This document shows positions 42,765-54,607 of a stretch of 64,000 nucleotides of DNA, one piece after another. The first letter of the stretch is position 1, and each line of letters begins with the position of its first letter. This DNA is from Neoechinorhynchus agilis (Eukaryota > Acanthocephala). Both the position numbers and the translations under genes were made by a program. The stretch spans positions 558,001-622,000 of the forward strand of contig CM121341.1 of assembly GCA_051530055.1 (NCBI GenBank), written 5' to 3'. The notes beneath the pieces are model-generated. The model was given only the letters and a program-made list of their open reading frames with translations. It was not told the origin of the DNA and searched no databases.

Positions 42765-45700
42765 AGTGAGTACACGAATGCGTTTTCGAATCTCTTGTTT
42801 TTATTTGTTTGATAATGTTTTCCAAAAGCGCGTCAAAATTAAAGTGAAGCAAAAAGAGTGAGTACACGAATGTGTTTACAAATCTCTCGTTTTTATTTGT
42901 TTGATAATGTTTTCCAAAAGCGCGTCAAAATAAAAGTGAAGAACTCAGAGTAAGTACACGAATGTGTTTTCAAATCTCCTGTTTTTATTCGATTGATAAT
43001 GCTTTCCAAAAGCGCGTCTAATTTATAGTGGAGAACAAAGAGTGATCACACGAAAGCGTTTTCATTTCTCTTGTTTTTATTTGGTTGATAATGTTTTTCA
43101 AATGCACGTCTAAATTATAGTGAAGCTCTAAGAGTGAGTACACGAAAGCGTTTTCATTTCTCTTGTTTTTATTTGGTTGATAATGTTTTTCAAAAGCGCG
43201 TCTAAATTAAAATGAAGCACTAAGATTGAGTTCAGGAAAGCGTTTTCAATGCTCTTGCTTTTACTCGGTTGATAATCTTTTCCTAAAGAGCGTCTAAATT
43301 AAAGTGAAGCACTACGAGTTAGTACACGAAAGCCTTTTCAGAGCTCTTGTTTTTATTCGGTTGATAATGTGTTCTAAACGCGTATCTAAAATAAGGTGAA
43401 GAACTAAGAGTGAGTTTACGAATGCGTTTTTAGATCTCTTGTTTTTATTGACAATGTTTTCCAAAAGCGCGTCTAATTTATAGTGGAGAACAAAGAGTGA
43501 GTACACGAATGCGTTTTCAAATCTCTTGTTTTTATTTGGTTGATAAAGTTTCCAAAAGCGCGCCGAAATAAAAATGAAGCACTCGGGGTTGGTACACGAA
43601 TGCTTTTTCAAATCTCTTGTTTTAATTTGATTGATAATGTAATCCATAAGCGCGTAAAAATTAAAGTGAAGCACTAGGAGTGAGTACACGAATACGTTTT
43701 CAAATCTATTGTTTTTTTGGCTAATAATGTTTTCCAAAAGCGCGTCTAAATTAAAGCGAAGCACTAAGAGTGAATACACGAATGCGTTTTCTAATCTCTT
43801 GTTTTTATTTTGTTGATAATGCTTTCGAAAAGCGCGTCTTAATTAAAGTGAAGAACTAAAAGTGAGTGCACGAATGCGTTTTCAAATCTCCTGTTTTTAT
43901 TTGGTTGACAATGTTTTCCAAAAGCGCATCAAAATTAAAGAGAAGCACTTAGAGTTAGTACACGAATGCTTCCAAAAGCGCGTCACAATGAAAATGAAGC
44001 ACTAGGAGTTTGTACACGAATGTGTTTTCTTATCTCTTGTTTTTATTTGATGCATAATGTTTTCCAAAACCGCGTTTTAATTAAAGCGAAGCGCTAAGAG
44101 TTAGCACACGAATGTGTTTTCAAATCTCTTGTTTTGATTTGATTGATAATGTTTTCGAAAAGCGCGTTTAAATTTAAGCGAAGAGCTAAGAGTTAGTGCC
44201 GAATGCGTTTCAAATCTCTTGTTTTTATTTTATTGATAATGTTTTCCGATAGCGCGTAAAGATTAAAGTGAAGCCCTAGAAGTGAGTACACGAATGCGTT
44301 CTCAAACCTATTGTTTTTTATCGGTAATGTTTTCCAAAAGGGCATCTAAATAAAAGTGAAGAAATAATTTAAACGCGCTTTTGGAAAACATCCAAAAGCG
44401 CGTTTAAATTAAAGTGAAGAACTTAGAGTGAGTACACGAATGCTTCCAAAAGCGCGTCAAAATTAAAATGAAGCACTAGGACTTTGTACACGAATGTGTT
44501 TTCAAATCTCTTGTTTTTGTTTGATTGATAATGTTTTCCAAAAGCGCGAAGAAATTAAAGTGAAGCACTTTGACTGAGTTCACGAACGCCTTTTCAAATC
44601 TCTTGTTTTTATTTTATTGATAATGTTTTTCAAAAGCGCGTAAAGATTAAAGTGAAGAACTAAGAGTGAGTACAACGAAGCGTTTTAAAATCTCTTGTTT
44701 TTATTTGGTTAATAATGTTTTGCAAAAGCGCGTCTAAACTAAAGAGAAGAACCAAGAGTTAGTACACGAATACGTTTTCAAGTCTCTTGTTTTTATTTTG
44801 TTGATAATGTTTTCCAAAAGTGCGTCTAAATTAAAGTCAAGAACTAGAAGTGAGTACATGAAAGCGTTTTCAAATCTATTGTTTTTATTTGACTCATAAT
44901 GTTTTCAAAAAGCGCGTCTAAGTAAAAGCGAAGCACCAAGAGTGATCACACGAATGGGTTTTCAAATCTCTTGTTTTTATTTTATTGATAATGTTTTCCA
45001 AAAGCGCGTTTAAATTAAAGTGAAGAACTTAGAGTGAGTACACGAATGCCTTTTAGAATCACTTGTTTTTATTTGTCTCCTAATGTTTTCCAAAAGCGAG
45101 TCTAAATTAAAGCAAAGACCTAAGAGAAAGTACACTAATGGGTCTTCAAATCTCTTGTTTTTATTTTATTGATAATGTTTTCCAATACCGCGCAAAAATT
45201 AAAGTGAAGAACTAGGAGTGAGCAGCGGAATGCGTTTTCAAACCTATTGTTTTTTTATTGGTATTGTTTTCCAATAGCGCGTCTAAACTATAGTCAAGAA
45301 ATAAGAGTGAGTACATGAAAGAATTTTTAAATCTCTTGTGTTTATTAAGTATATAATGTTTTCCAAAAGCCCGTCTAAATTAAAGTAAAGCACTAAGAAT
45401 GAGTACACGAATGAGATTTCCTATCTCTTGTTTTTATTTGATTGATAATGTTTTCCCAAAGCTCGTCACAAATAAAGTTAAGCACTAAGAGTGAGTACAC
45501 TAGTGCGATTTCATATCTCTTGTTTTTAATTGATTGATAATGTTTTCCAAGAGCGCGTCTAAATTATGGTGAAAAACTTTGAGTGATTATACGAATGCGT
45601 TTTCAAATCTCTTGTTTCGAATTGATTTACAATGTTTTCAAAAAGTTCGTCTATATTAAAGTGAAGAATTAAGAGTGAGTACACGAATACGTTTTCAAAT

Positions 45701-46617
45701 CTCTTGTTTTTTTATTGCCAATGTTTTCGAAAAGCGCGTCTAAATTATTGTGAAGCATTAATAGTGTGTACACGAATCCGTTTTCAAATCTCTTGTTTTA
45801 CTTTGATTGATAATGTTTTCCAAAAACGCGTCAAAATTATTGTGAAGCATTAAGAGTGAGTACACGAATGCAGTTTCAAATCCCTTGTTTTTTTATTGAT
45901 AATGTTTTCCAAAAGCGCGTCAAAATTAAAGCGAAGAACTAAGATAGAGTACACGAATGCGTTTTCAAATCTCTTGTTTTTATTTGATTGATAATGTTTT
46001 CCAATAGCACGTCAAAATTAAAGTGAAGCACCAAGCGATAGTACGCGAATGTGTTTTCGAATCTCTTGTTTTTACTTGATTGATTATGTTTCCCAAAGCG
46101 CGTCTAAATTAAAGTGAAGCACTAAGAGTTACCACACGAATGCGTTTTCAAATCTCTTGTTTTAATTTGATTGATAATATTTTAGGTAAGCGCGTCTAAA
46201 TTAAAGTGAAGCACTAGGAGTGAGTACACTAGTGCGATTTCAAATCTCTTGTTTTTATTTGATTGATAATGTTTTCCAAAAGCGCGTCAAAATTAAAGTT
46301 AAGCACTTAGAGTGAGTACACGAATGCGTTTTCAAATCTCTTTTTTTATTTGACTGATAATGTATTCCAAATACGCGTAAAAATTAAAGTATAGTCCGAA
46401 GGGTAAGTACACGAATGCGTTTTAAAATCTCTCGTTTTTATTTGATTAATAGTGTTTTAAAAAAGCGCGTCTAAATTAAAGTGAAGCACTAAGAGTTAGT
46501 AAACGAATGCGTTTTAATATCTCTTGTTTTTATTTGAATGATAATGTCTTCCAAAAGCGCATCTAAATCAAAGTGAAGCACTTGGAATGAAAAAACGAAA
46601 TCGTTTTCAAATCTCCG
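42765..46617 (-). repeat. 92-bp satellite array, block 5 (inverted)
   Basis: About 42 minus-orientation monomers continuing block 4 past the Mag-like element. Contains monomers missing their middle (near 43,965 and 44,440) and a local 21-bp palindrome at 44,365-44,411. Confidence 0.93.
44365..44411. repeat. 21-bp palindrome inside the satellite
   Basis: Arms 44,365-44,385 and 44,391-44,411 are exact reverse complements around a 5-nt loop (AAACA). A short monomer piece is flipped against its neighbour, a micro-inversion. Confidence 0.85.
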
Positions 46618-48268
46618 GTTCAATAAAATAAAAGCAAAAGATTTGTAAACGCATTGGTGTACTGACTTTTTGTCCTTAACTTTAATTTAGAAGCGCTTTT
46701 GGAAAATTTTATCCATTAAACAAAAACTCGAGATTTGAAAACGCATTCGTGTACGCACTCTTGGTGCTCCACTTCTATTTAGACGCGGTTTTGGAAAAAA
46801 TCATCAATCAAATAAAAAGCAGTGATCAAAAAATGCATTCGTGTTCTAACTCTTAGTGCTTCATTTTAATTTAGACGCGATTTTGGAAATCATTATCAAT
46901 ACAATAAAAACAAGAGATTTTAAAATGCATTGTATACTCAAGCTTAGTGTTTCACCTTAATCAAGACGCGCTTTTGCAAACAATATCAATCAAATTAAAA
47001 CAAAAGATTTGAAAGCGCTTTCGTATTCTAACCCTTAGTGCTTCACTTTAATTTTAACGAGCTTTAGGAAAACATTATCCATAAAACAAAAACATGAAAT
47101 TTTAAAACGCGCTCGTTTACTTTTTTTTGCACCACGTTAATTTGGACGCACTTTTGCAAAACATTTTACATATGACGTACTCGAAACTCGAAAACGCGGT
47201 CGTGTACTCTATTTCGTGCTTCAATTTATTTTAGACGCACATTAGGAAAACATTATCAATAAAACAAATACTCGAAATTTGAGAACGCGCTCGTATACTC
47301 TATTTTGTTCTTCACTTCATTTTTGACGCACTTTTAGAAAACATTATCCGTAAAATAAAAACTCGAAATATTAAAAAAAAGCACGTGTACTCTTTTGTTC
47401 TTCACTTTAATTTAGACCCACGTTTAGAAAACATTATCCATAAAGTAAAAACTCGAAATTTGAAAACGCGCTCGTATACTCTTTTTTGTGCTTTAATTTA
47501 ATTTAGACGCACCTTTGCAAAACATTATTCGTAAAATAAAAACCCTCGTAATTTTAAAACGCGCGCGTGTACCCTTTTTTTGAGCTTCACTTTATTTTAG
47601 ACGCACTTTAGGAAAACATTATTCATAAAGTAAAAACTCAAAATTTTAAAACACGCTCGTGTACTCTTTTTTGTGCTTCACTTTAATTTAGACGCACTTT
47701 TAAAAAACATTATCCATAAAATAAAAACTCGAATTTTACAAACGCGCATACGAGCTTTAGGAAAACATTATCCATAAAACAAATACTCGAAATTTGAAAA
47801 CGCGCTCGTGTACTCCTTTTTGTGCTTCACTTTATTTTAGACGCACTTTAGGAAAACATTATTCATAAAAAAAAATCGAAATTTGAAAACACGCTCGTAT
47901 ACTCGTTGTTGTTTTTCTCTTTAATTTAGACGCAATTTAGGAAGACGTTATCCATAAAACAAAAACTCGAAATCCGAAAACGCGTTCGTGTACTAACTTT
48001 TCATGCTTTACTTTAATTTAAACGCGTATTTGGATAACATTATCCATCGAATAAATACTCCAAAATTGAAAACCCGTTCTTGTACTCACCTTTTGTGCTT
48101 CACTTTAATTTAGACGAGCTTTTGGAAAGCATTGCGCATCAAAAATCGAAATTTGAAACGCGTTCACGTACTCACTTTTTGTCTTTACTTTAATTTTGAC
48201 GCGCTTTTGTAGAACATTACGAATAAAATAAAAACTCGAAATTTGAAAACCAGTTCGTGTACTCGCTT
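46618..48268 (+). repeat. 92-bp satellite array, block 6 (plus orientation, diverged subfamily)
   Basis: About 18 monomers back in plus orientation. From about 47,050 most belong to a distinct variant: ACATTATCCATAAAA..AAAACTCGAAATTTGAAAACGCGCTCG replaces the standard text, and CGCACTTTAGG replaces CGCGCTTTTGG. Divergence between monomers is higher than elsewhere, fitting the decayed edge of the satellite domain. Confidence 0.9.
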
Positions 48269-48432
48269 TAGGCAAGGGTTGTATTGTCTCGGTTATAGTG
48301 ACGTTTATTGCCGATTTATGGGACTGTGAGGGAGTTGTAGGAGCGTTTGATAATAATAACACGTTTATTTGTTAGTCATTGACGATGATGGCGTGCAATA
48401 GATAATAATTAATCGATGGCACGTGAGTGTGT

Positions 48433-48450
48433 TGGCGACGAGTATGGGAT
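48433..48450 (+). other. tRNA-Ser type primer binding site
   Basis: The 18 bases TGGCGACGAGTATGGGAT are complementary to the CCA end of a tRNA-Ser, with one mismatch against the animal tRNA-Ser(GCT) end. This marks the inner edge of the 5' LTR of the Mag-like element. Confidence 0.6.
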
Positions 48451-51446
48451 ACTGCTAAAACAAGAAGCAGTCTACGATGTTCTGGGTATCAGCATTGAAT
48501 CGCTAAAAAAGCTGTTAGAGTCTCAGGGCCGATTATTAGAAATGGTGACTCAACAGTTATCGACGTAAATACGGGTGGTTTCGATCGAGTTGTGTGGTAC
48601 ACTCTACCGCCATTAGGCACAAATCCATGGTTGATCACACTGTCCATTAGATTTAAAATAAATTTCTTTACGGTATCGGCCATTCCGCACCACACATTTG
48701 GCGATCCAATACGATCCTACCTCCTGGAAAAAGAATTAGATATTTCATGGGGAGAAACGATATCTGATCTAAATTTATATTCTCAACATGCGCCGTGCAC
48801 ATTCGATTATTGACATCATAACAGCAGAAATTAATTATATCGCAGTGAACATTGAAAGCCTCCTGTAGTTCGTTGGAATATTGGTGGCATTGACATCAGC
48901 AATCAAAAACATAAGAACGATGAATTGAATGCCTGATAATTTCGTATACTGCCGCTTCATCAGCACACAATGAGCTAATCGCCGAATGCTCCGAAAACCA
49001 GGATAACACCATTCAGGTATTTCCGGGAATCGGAGAAATGGACTAAATATGTTACGCAGTTGGAACAACACTTCGAGCTTACTGATGTTGTCGATGAAAC
49101 GGTGAAAAAAAGTGCCTGTTATCATGGTTGAGTGCGCCCATTTTTTAAAGACTTTGTAAGAGCATTGGATTTCTAAAGCCGACGGAGATGGATTATCAAC
49201 AGTTGATAAAAGCGTTGGATCACCTGCATGGCGGCAGAGCTCACGAAATCACTGCCCGTTACATATTCCACACAACCACATTGAAACCTGAGCAAAGCTA
49301 TGCGGAGTGGCTTAGTGATTTATGGGAAGCGGCAAAAGGATGCAATTTTTTCAAAGCGAGCATTGTAGATGAGCAAAGTGCTGCATCCTTTCAGAACAGA
49401 GATGCAATTCTTCGCATGACCCTCTCGAAAAAGTCCGCAAAACGGTACTTCAGTGATCTACACAAACACTCGAGGAGGTTATGAACATTGCATCGGCCTA
49501 TGAGTCAACCAAAAAGCTTTGAACTTGACGGCACCAGAGAAAATGAAAGGGAATGTTGATAAGGTGAGGACATTTCAAAGAATGTGAAACACAAAGGAAT
49601 ACCAGTCCAACAGAAGTGGATGCTCACGCTGTGGTAGTCGACATGCAAATGGCGTCACGAATTGTCGAGCGAACACAGCAAAGTGCTACAAATGTGGCAA
49701 ATTATGCCATTTGGCTAGATGTTGTCGGTTCAGAGTCGACAAGATACCAGCCGACGTGAAGAGCGAAGATGAGTACACGGACTACACAGCCATTGACAAC
49801 ATCCGCGGCTAAGATTCAGGCAACGATCGACAGGCACCAGGTCCTGATGGAGTTCGACGCGGGGGGGTGCGTCCACATCATTCATCCCGGAAAATTTGTG
49901 GAAGTTGATAGGACAACCTCGGTTGGAACCGGCAAGACCGCTCAGAACGTACAAGGGTGGTCGAATTGCTTCGCTTGGAAAATGTAACGTTGATGTCAGA
50001 TGTAAGGACATCACGCGACGAATGGAGATGATGGTGGTGCCAGGAACAGAAACGCCATTATTTGGACTTCCATGGACGATCGAGATGCTCCTCGGGATTC
50101 TAGCAACAGTCATCTAAGTAAACCAAATCAGGAGAATAGATCCAAGACAGGGCGTTTTGCAAAAGCTGTGGACTGACTTTCCTAAAGTATTTGAGATGAA
50201 TGGTGAGGCAATTAAAGACGACGAGGTTTATTTGAATGTCAAGATGGGGACAGAGCCTAAGAAATGACCGGCAAGGCGAATTCCTTTCGCGCTACAACAG
50301 CCTATAAAAAGTGAGATTGACAGGTTGGTTGAGCAAGGGGTAATCACACCAGTAAGCGTAGCCGAGAACGTCGAATGAGCCACTCCCTTAGTTGTGGTAC
50401 GAAAGGCTAATGGTAAATTGAGATTGTGCGGAGACTTCAACGTCACATTGAACAACTATCTTAATTATGAAGATTACCATATGCCGGCCTTCGAAGACGT
50501 AATGCACAAAATTGCGGGTTGCGTAATTTATACCACAATAGATCTCAAGGACGCGTATTTTCAACTAAAGATGGAGCGTGAAAGCAGCCGTTTTCTGACG
50601 ATCTCAACGCCATGGGGATATTTTAGATATCTGCGTCTTCCGTTAGGAATAAGTGCGGCACCTGCGATTTTCCACAGATTCATTGATTCTATATTGGGCG
50701 GAATTCCAGGTGTTGGTACTTACCTTGATGATATTATCGTCGGAGGAGTAGATCGGATGCAGCACATGGAGCGTCTCGAAGAAGTCTTCAGACGACTGGC
50801 AAGGGTAAACGTCCAGGTTTCGGTTGAGAAATGTAGGATACTTCGAAATCAAGTCGAATAAGTCGAAACGGGATAGAACCAATGGAATCGAAGACCGAAG
50901 CGTTGGTAAATGCAACAGGCCCAACGAACGCTAACGAATCGAGATCGTTTCTTGGCCTAGAAAATTTCCATTCCAAGTTCATTCCACATTTGCAAACACA
51001 ATGTGCGATACTGTACGAATTGGTGAATGCCCCGAAATCGTGATGGAGTTGGACTGAGGACCATACGAAGGCGTTCAGGTGCATCAAGGAGTCTTTGAGG
51101 AATCCACAACGATTGACACCATATTCGCCAGATTTACCATTGGTTCTGATGTGTGATGCCACGACAACAAGTTAGCTCCAATTTGTTATGCATCTAGGTT
51201 ACTCAAGGATGCTGAGAGACATTATGCACCCATTGAAAGAGAGGCCCTTGCAATTGTTTTCGGAGTCAAGAGGTTTCATCAATATCTGTTCGGAAGGCAT
51301 TTCACTCTGAAGACAGATCACAAACCGCTACAATTCATATTTGGAAGCGATCGCGATCTCCCGAAGATGACAAATAGCCGATTGGTTAGATGGCCTTTCA
51401 AGCTGCAGCAGTATGACTACCAGATCCGTCACATACGGGCAACCAA

Positions 51447-51519
51447 AAATTAACAGCCGTGTCATAATAGGCCACACATCGATATAAGTTACCGGCTGAC
51501 CAATCTTCATAAAAAAATC
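51447..51519 (+). mobile_element. SINE 3' tail, isolated copy
   Basis: About 70 bp (AAAATTAACAGCCGTG to CTTCATAAAAAAA) matching the 3' end of the SINE at 51,574-51,908 with about five differences. Probably a 5'-truncated insertion of the same family just upstream. Confidence 0.65.
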
Positions 51520-51573
51520 CTAATTCAATGGCTTTGAATTAATAAGTATAAAATTATCTGAGTTTGTACATTC

Positions 51574-51908
51574 CGTAGTTGTGTCGAGGTGGTCAAGTGA
51601 ACTAATGCCCGTGATCCCGACGAAGGGTCAAGTTGTTCGAATCCATAACCGCCAATGACGCACAGCCAAAGGGGACGAAATACCGCTGAAGGGAGGAAAC
51701 TCACTGATGAGTCCCGCCTCCTGGAGGTATCTGAGGATCCGGAGGAATGTAAAAACTCGTACCGGATGGTTCAGTGCTTTGAATAATTGTACTACTACTC
51801 TGAACCAGATCGATGGGCTGTGTGCCCTAAAATTAACAGCCGTGTTATAAAAAGGCCACACATTGATATAAGTTACCGGCTGGCCAATCTTCATAAAAAA
51901 AGATAATA
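51574..51908 (+). mobile_element. tRNA-derived SINE (about 335 bp)
   Basis: The head resembles a tRNA with a long variable arm (Leu/Ser type): an A-box-like TGGTCAAGTGA at 51,590-51,600 and a perfect B-box GTTCGAATC at 51,635-51,643. A unique body follows, then a 3' tail ending in A7. Its tail is duplicated at 51,447-51,519. It sits inside the RNase H/integrase interval of the Mag-like element. The body has no match elsewhere in the window. Confidence 0.6.
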
Positions 51909-52609
51909 GCATAGCGGATACACTACCCAGAATGCCCGACGAGGAGGCATCGGGCAACGATCAAGCTGAAGATTTTATAAAAGTGCTGCAGGAAGAGAAA
52001 GTCGATCGTTTTAACATCACGGCCGTGACCTTAATTCAAGTGACCAAAAGAGACAAAAAGCTGACCAAGATTAAGGAAGGAGTTCGTCACCGAGCGGAGA
52101 GTTGCGGCCTTACCACAACCGGAGGTCAGAAATCTCGATCGAAAATGGCATTCTCATGTGGTTGCAACGTATGGTTGTTCCAGAAATGCTTCACGAGGGC
52201 CACCCAGGCGAATCAGCAACCAAGGCTCTGGCAAGGTATTATTGCTGGTGGCCATCCACTTACAAGGATATTGAGTTTGAGGTCAAGACATGTGCCACGT
52301 GCCCAGCATTGCGACCCAAGATTCAGAACGTGCCTTTGATTAGTTGGGACGTGCCTCATGGACCGTGGAAACGCATCCATGTCGATTTTGCTGGTCCAGT
52401 CGAGAACAAGATGTATCTGGTGGCCGTGGATGCCTATTCGAAGTATCCAGAAGTTTGGTCGTCTAATTCAGGATTCACTGTGACCACAACGGTCACATGC
52501 CTGCGACAAACTTTTGCGGGATGGGGTTTTCCCGAGAAGATTGGTTCTGACAAAGTGGGAGGCAGGAAAGGAAACCGGACAGGAACATCAGCAGGTGAGA
52601 TTGGACGGG

Positions 52610-52700
52610 GTACCAAACCGGATCCGTAATCCACCCTGGATCCAGCATCCACTCCGGATCTGTCATCCACACCGGATCCGTCATCCACTCTGAAATGGTC
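52610..52700. repeat. 18-bp minisatellite (about 4-5 units)
   Basis: Degenerate tandem units of the form CCGGATCCGTCATCCACT lie at the point where the Mag-like integrase sequence stops. Confidence 0.75.
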
Positions 52701-53683
52701 ACGAGGATCCAGAGGTACATGGGTCCTCTTCTTAAACAAAATAAATAAAACTTGTTGTTATTATTATACGAAGGACAACGGATCCGCGGAGGACCCGTTG
52801 TTTCCTTTTTATTGTAGAATTGGTTTTAGTCGGTTAGTTCATCGTTGGATTGTAGCAGCTCAATCTTCAATGCTCCAGCAGAACAGAATCCGCACAAGAA
52901 AGCTCGTGATGAGTAGTCTTTCTTTAGCGCTGGTGGTACATTAATTGGCTTATAGAACAATAGAATTTTGATTTGGTAATTGTAGGAGTTATGGGCGATT
53001 GAGCGAATGCCGATGTGGATCAAAGATTTGTGTGTAAGTTAATTCGATAGTCGTTTGTCCTGCATTCCCGGCTGAATATTCCCGCCCGACCGAACCTGCA
53101 ATACACTACAAAATCAACAACCGCATTTATTTCATAAATCAGAACTCGAGTGTTTATGATTATCCAAACGTACATTGGCCCTATTGTTTGTTAATTGACA
53201 AATAAACGTGTAATTATTATTGATCCCTTTCACACTTAGAATGTCAGGCTAGGGGCAATATTCATTCACTAGTCCGCTGCAAATTCTTGTCCCACGATTA
53301 ATTATGAGCATTTTCTCCCAATGCGCTCAGAATGGGAAAGTCCAATATTGAGGTCGCCCATTTTCCAGAAAATACTCTGTACTATAGAAACTCAATGTAT
53401 CGAGCAACGCTTTAAACACAGACCGAGCATTTCTTATACTGTATAAAAAGTCAATATCGTCCTTAATAACCAGCATTATTTTCCGGTATCTTTTTAGTAG
53501 AGTCAGCGCAATATTTAACCATACGCCTCTAAATTTCCCCTTAATGTCAAATTGAACACCGGTCAAAGTAACAATTTTAAGAACCGATCACTAGTTGTCT
53601 GATGAAGAGAATATTCCAGTATCAAACGACTGCTCGACTAGTGGCCATAATTCGATCACTGTAAAGAAATTATTTATTATAGT
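52701..53683. other. No clear gene
   Basis: AT-rich sequence. A minus-strand frame of 79 codons (53,327-53,566; KRYRKIMLVIKDDIDFLY) has no recognised family and no splice context. A small imperfect hairpin around ACAACGGATCC lies near 52,770. Confidence 0.4.
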
Positions 53684-53729
53684 TTCAGTTTCAATTAGCG
53701 ATGTTTGATTCGGAAAATAGATTTATCTT

Positions 53730-53763
53730 GAAAATTTTCTGCCTTTTCGTTGGCCTTCTTCAG
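53730..53763 (-). ncRNA. Hammerhead-ribozyme-like core
   Basis: Minus strand: CTGAAGA (fits CUGANGA), then a stem II with AGGCC...GGC, then GAAAATTTTC, whose AAUU palindrome could form a dimeric stem III before a UUC cleavage site. One stem II pair is weakened compared with the mirror copy. Stem I pairing is poor. Confidence 0.4.
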
Positions 53764-54032
53764 TCAATCTACAATTTAAAAGAAGCATGGTACAAAATAG
53801 TACATCCGGTGGAACTCGCAGACTGAGTTTGTAGTCAGTTATGCTGCCAACAAAAGTACCAGTTTGCTGGACCATGATGGGTTCCATAGTCACTCTGTCG
53901 CGTCTTACGTCACTCCTCGAAGGAACCTCGACGCCATCAAAATTGATTTCATGCCCACTGCCATTGATAACTCAGTCTGCGAGTTCCACCGGATATACTA
54001 TTTGACCATGCTTCTTTTAAATTGTAGATTGA

Positions 54033-54066
54033 CTGAAGAAGGCCAACGAAAAGGCCGAAAATTTTC
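54033..54066 (+). ncRNA. Hammerhead-ribozyme-like core
   Basis: Plus-strand mirror of the motif at 53,730: CTGAAGA, stem II AGGCC/GGCC with a loop, GAAAATTTTC. Same caveats on stem I. Confidence 0.42.
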
Positions 54067-54607
54067 AAGATAAATTTATTTTCTGAATCAAACATATCTA
54101 ATTGAAACTGAATTCGATCATTGCATCTTCTTGTCAAGACGCAAAATTAAGTGCGAATAAATTCGTTGAGAACGAATTTGATAGATGTTCGAAACACCAA
54201 TATTTTCTTTGAACAAAAGCTCTTCTTATAATGAATTTATTAAAAAGGATCATTATCATCGCGAACTATCGATGTGGCTGTCCAGCGAGGGGACGCGACC
54301 AGCATTATGGGCACGACCTGGACCGTCGGCGATCTTGGTCGTGATCGCAATAAATACATAAAAGTTGAATAAAAGACACGAACTTGAAGAATAATTTCAA
54401 GAGAGGCTTTGACGACAGTCACCTTTGTCTGCAAAAAAGGTTTTTTCCTTGCAAGTCTACATTACACGAATTGATTGACAGGGTCTAAGACCTCACGCCG
54501 AGACCCATTGACAGTGCGAATGTAAAACGAGAGTTTGACAGCGAACCCCAGTCGCACTCAGCAGTTAATTGAATTTTAATATATTTCTAATTTTAACATA
54601 AAAGAGG

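Larger units (their letters stand above)
48269..52560 (+). mobile_element. Ty3/gypsy Mag-like element with SINE insertion (fossil)
   Basis: About 4.3 kb. A TGGCGACGAGTATGGGAT primer site at 48,433 matches the 3' end of tRNA-Ser (as in Mag), so a 5' LTR should occupy part of about 48,270-48,430. Parts: gag (about 49.0-49.5 kb), CCHC knuckle (about 49.63-49.73, CYKCGKLCHLARCC), protease (about 49.8-50.1), reverse transcriptase (about 50.3-50.86, LPLGISAAPAIFHRF, YLDDIIVGG), RNase H (about 51.1-51.45), integrase (about 52.15-52.55, HVDFAGPVENKMYLVAVDAYSKYPE). A SINE and an extra SINE tail interrupt it at about 51.44-51.91. It is heavily broken (more than six breaks), and the integrase end is cut off by a minisatellite. 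No 3' LTR recognised. Confidence 0.8.
53684..54112. repeat. Long inverted repeat with divergent hammerhead-like motifs
   Basis: Arms 53,684-53,829 and 53,969-54,112 are reverse complements with roughly 90% identity, separated by about 139 bp. Each arm carries CTGAAGA, a GGCC hairpin and GAAAATTTTC, pointing outward on opposite strands. Confidence 0.85.

Noticed and set aside
51655-51725. GGGGACGAAA ... CTGATGAGTCCC in the SINE body as a permuted hammerhead
   Set aside because: Stem II could pair and a GAG-GAAA-CUC hairpin precedes CUGAUGA, but no believable stem III or cleavage site exists between.
48340-53225. Inverted match ACACGTTTATTTGT at 48.35 and 53.2 kb as terminal inverted repeats of a DNA transposon
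   Set aside because: Only about 14 exact bases in AT-rich DNA, expected by chance in 64 kb, and no transposase between.
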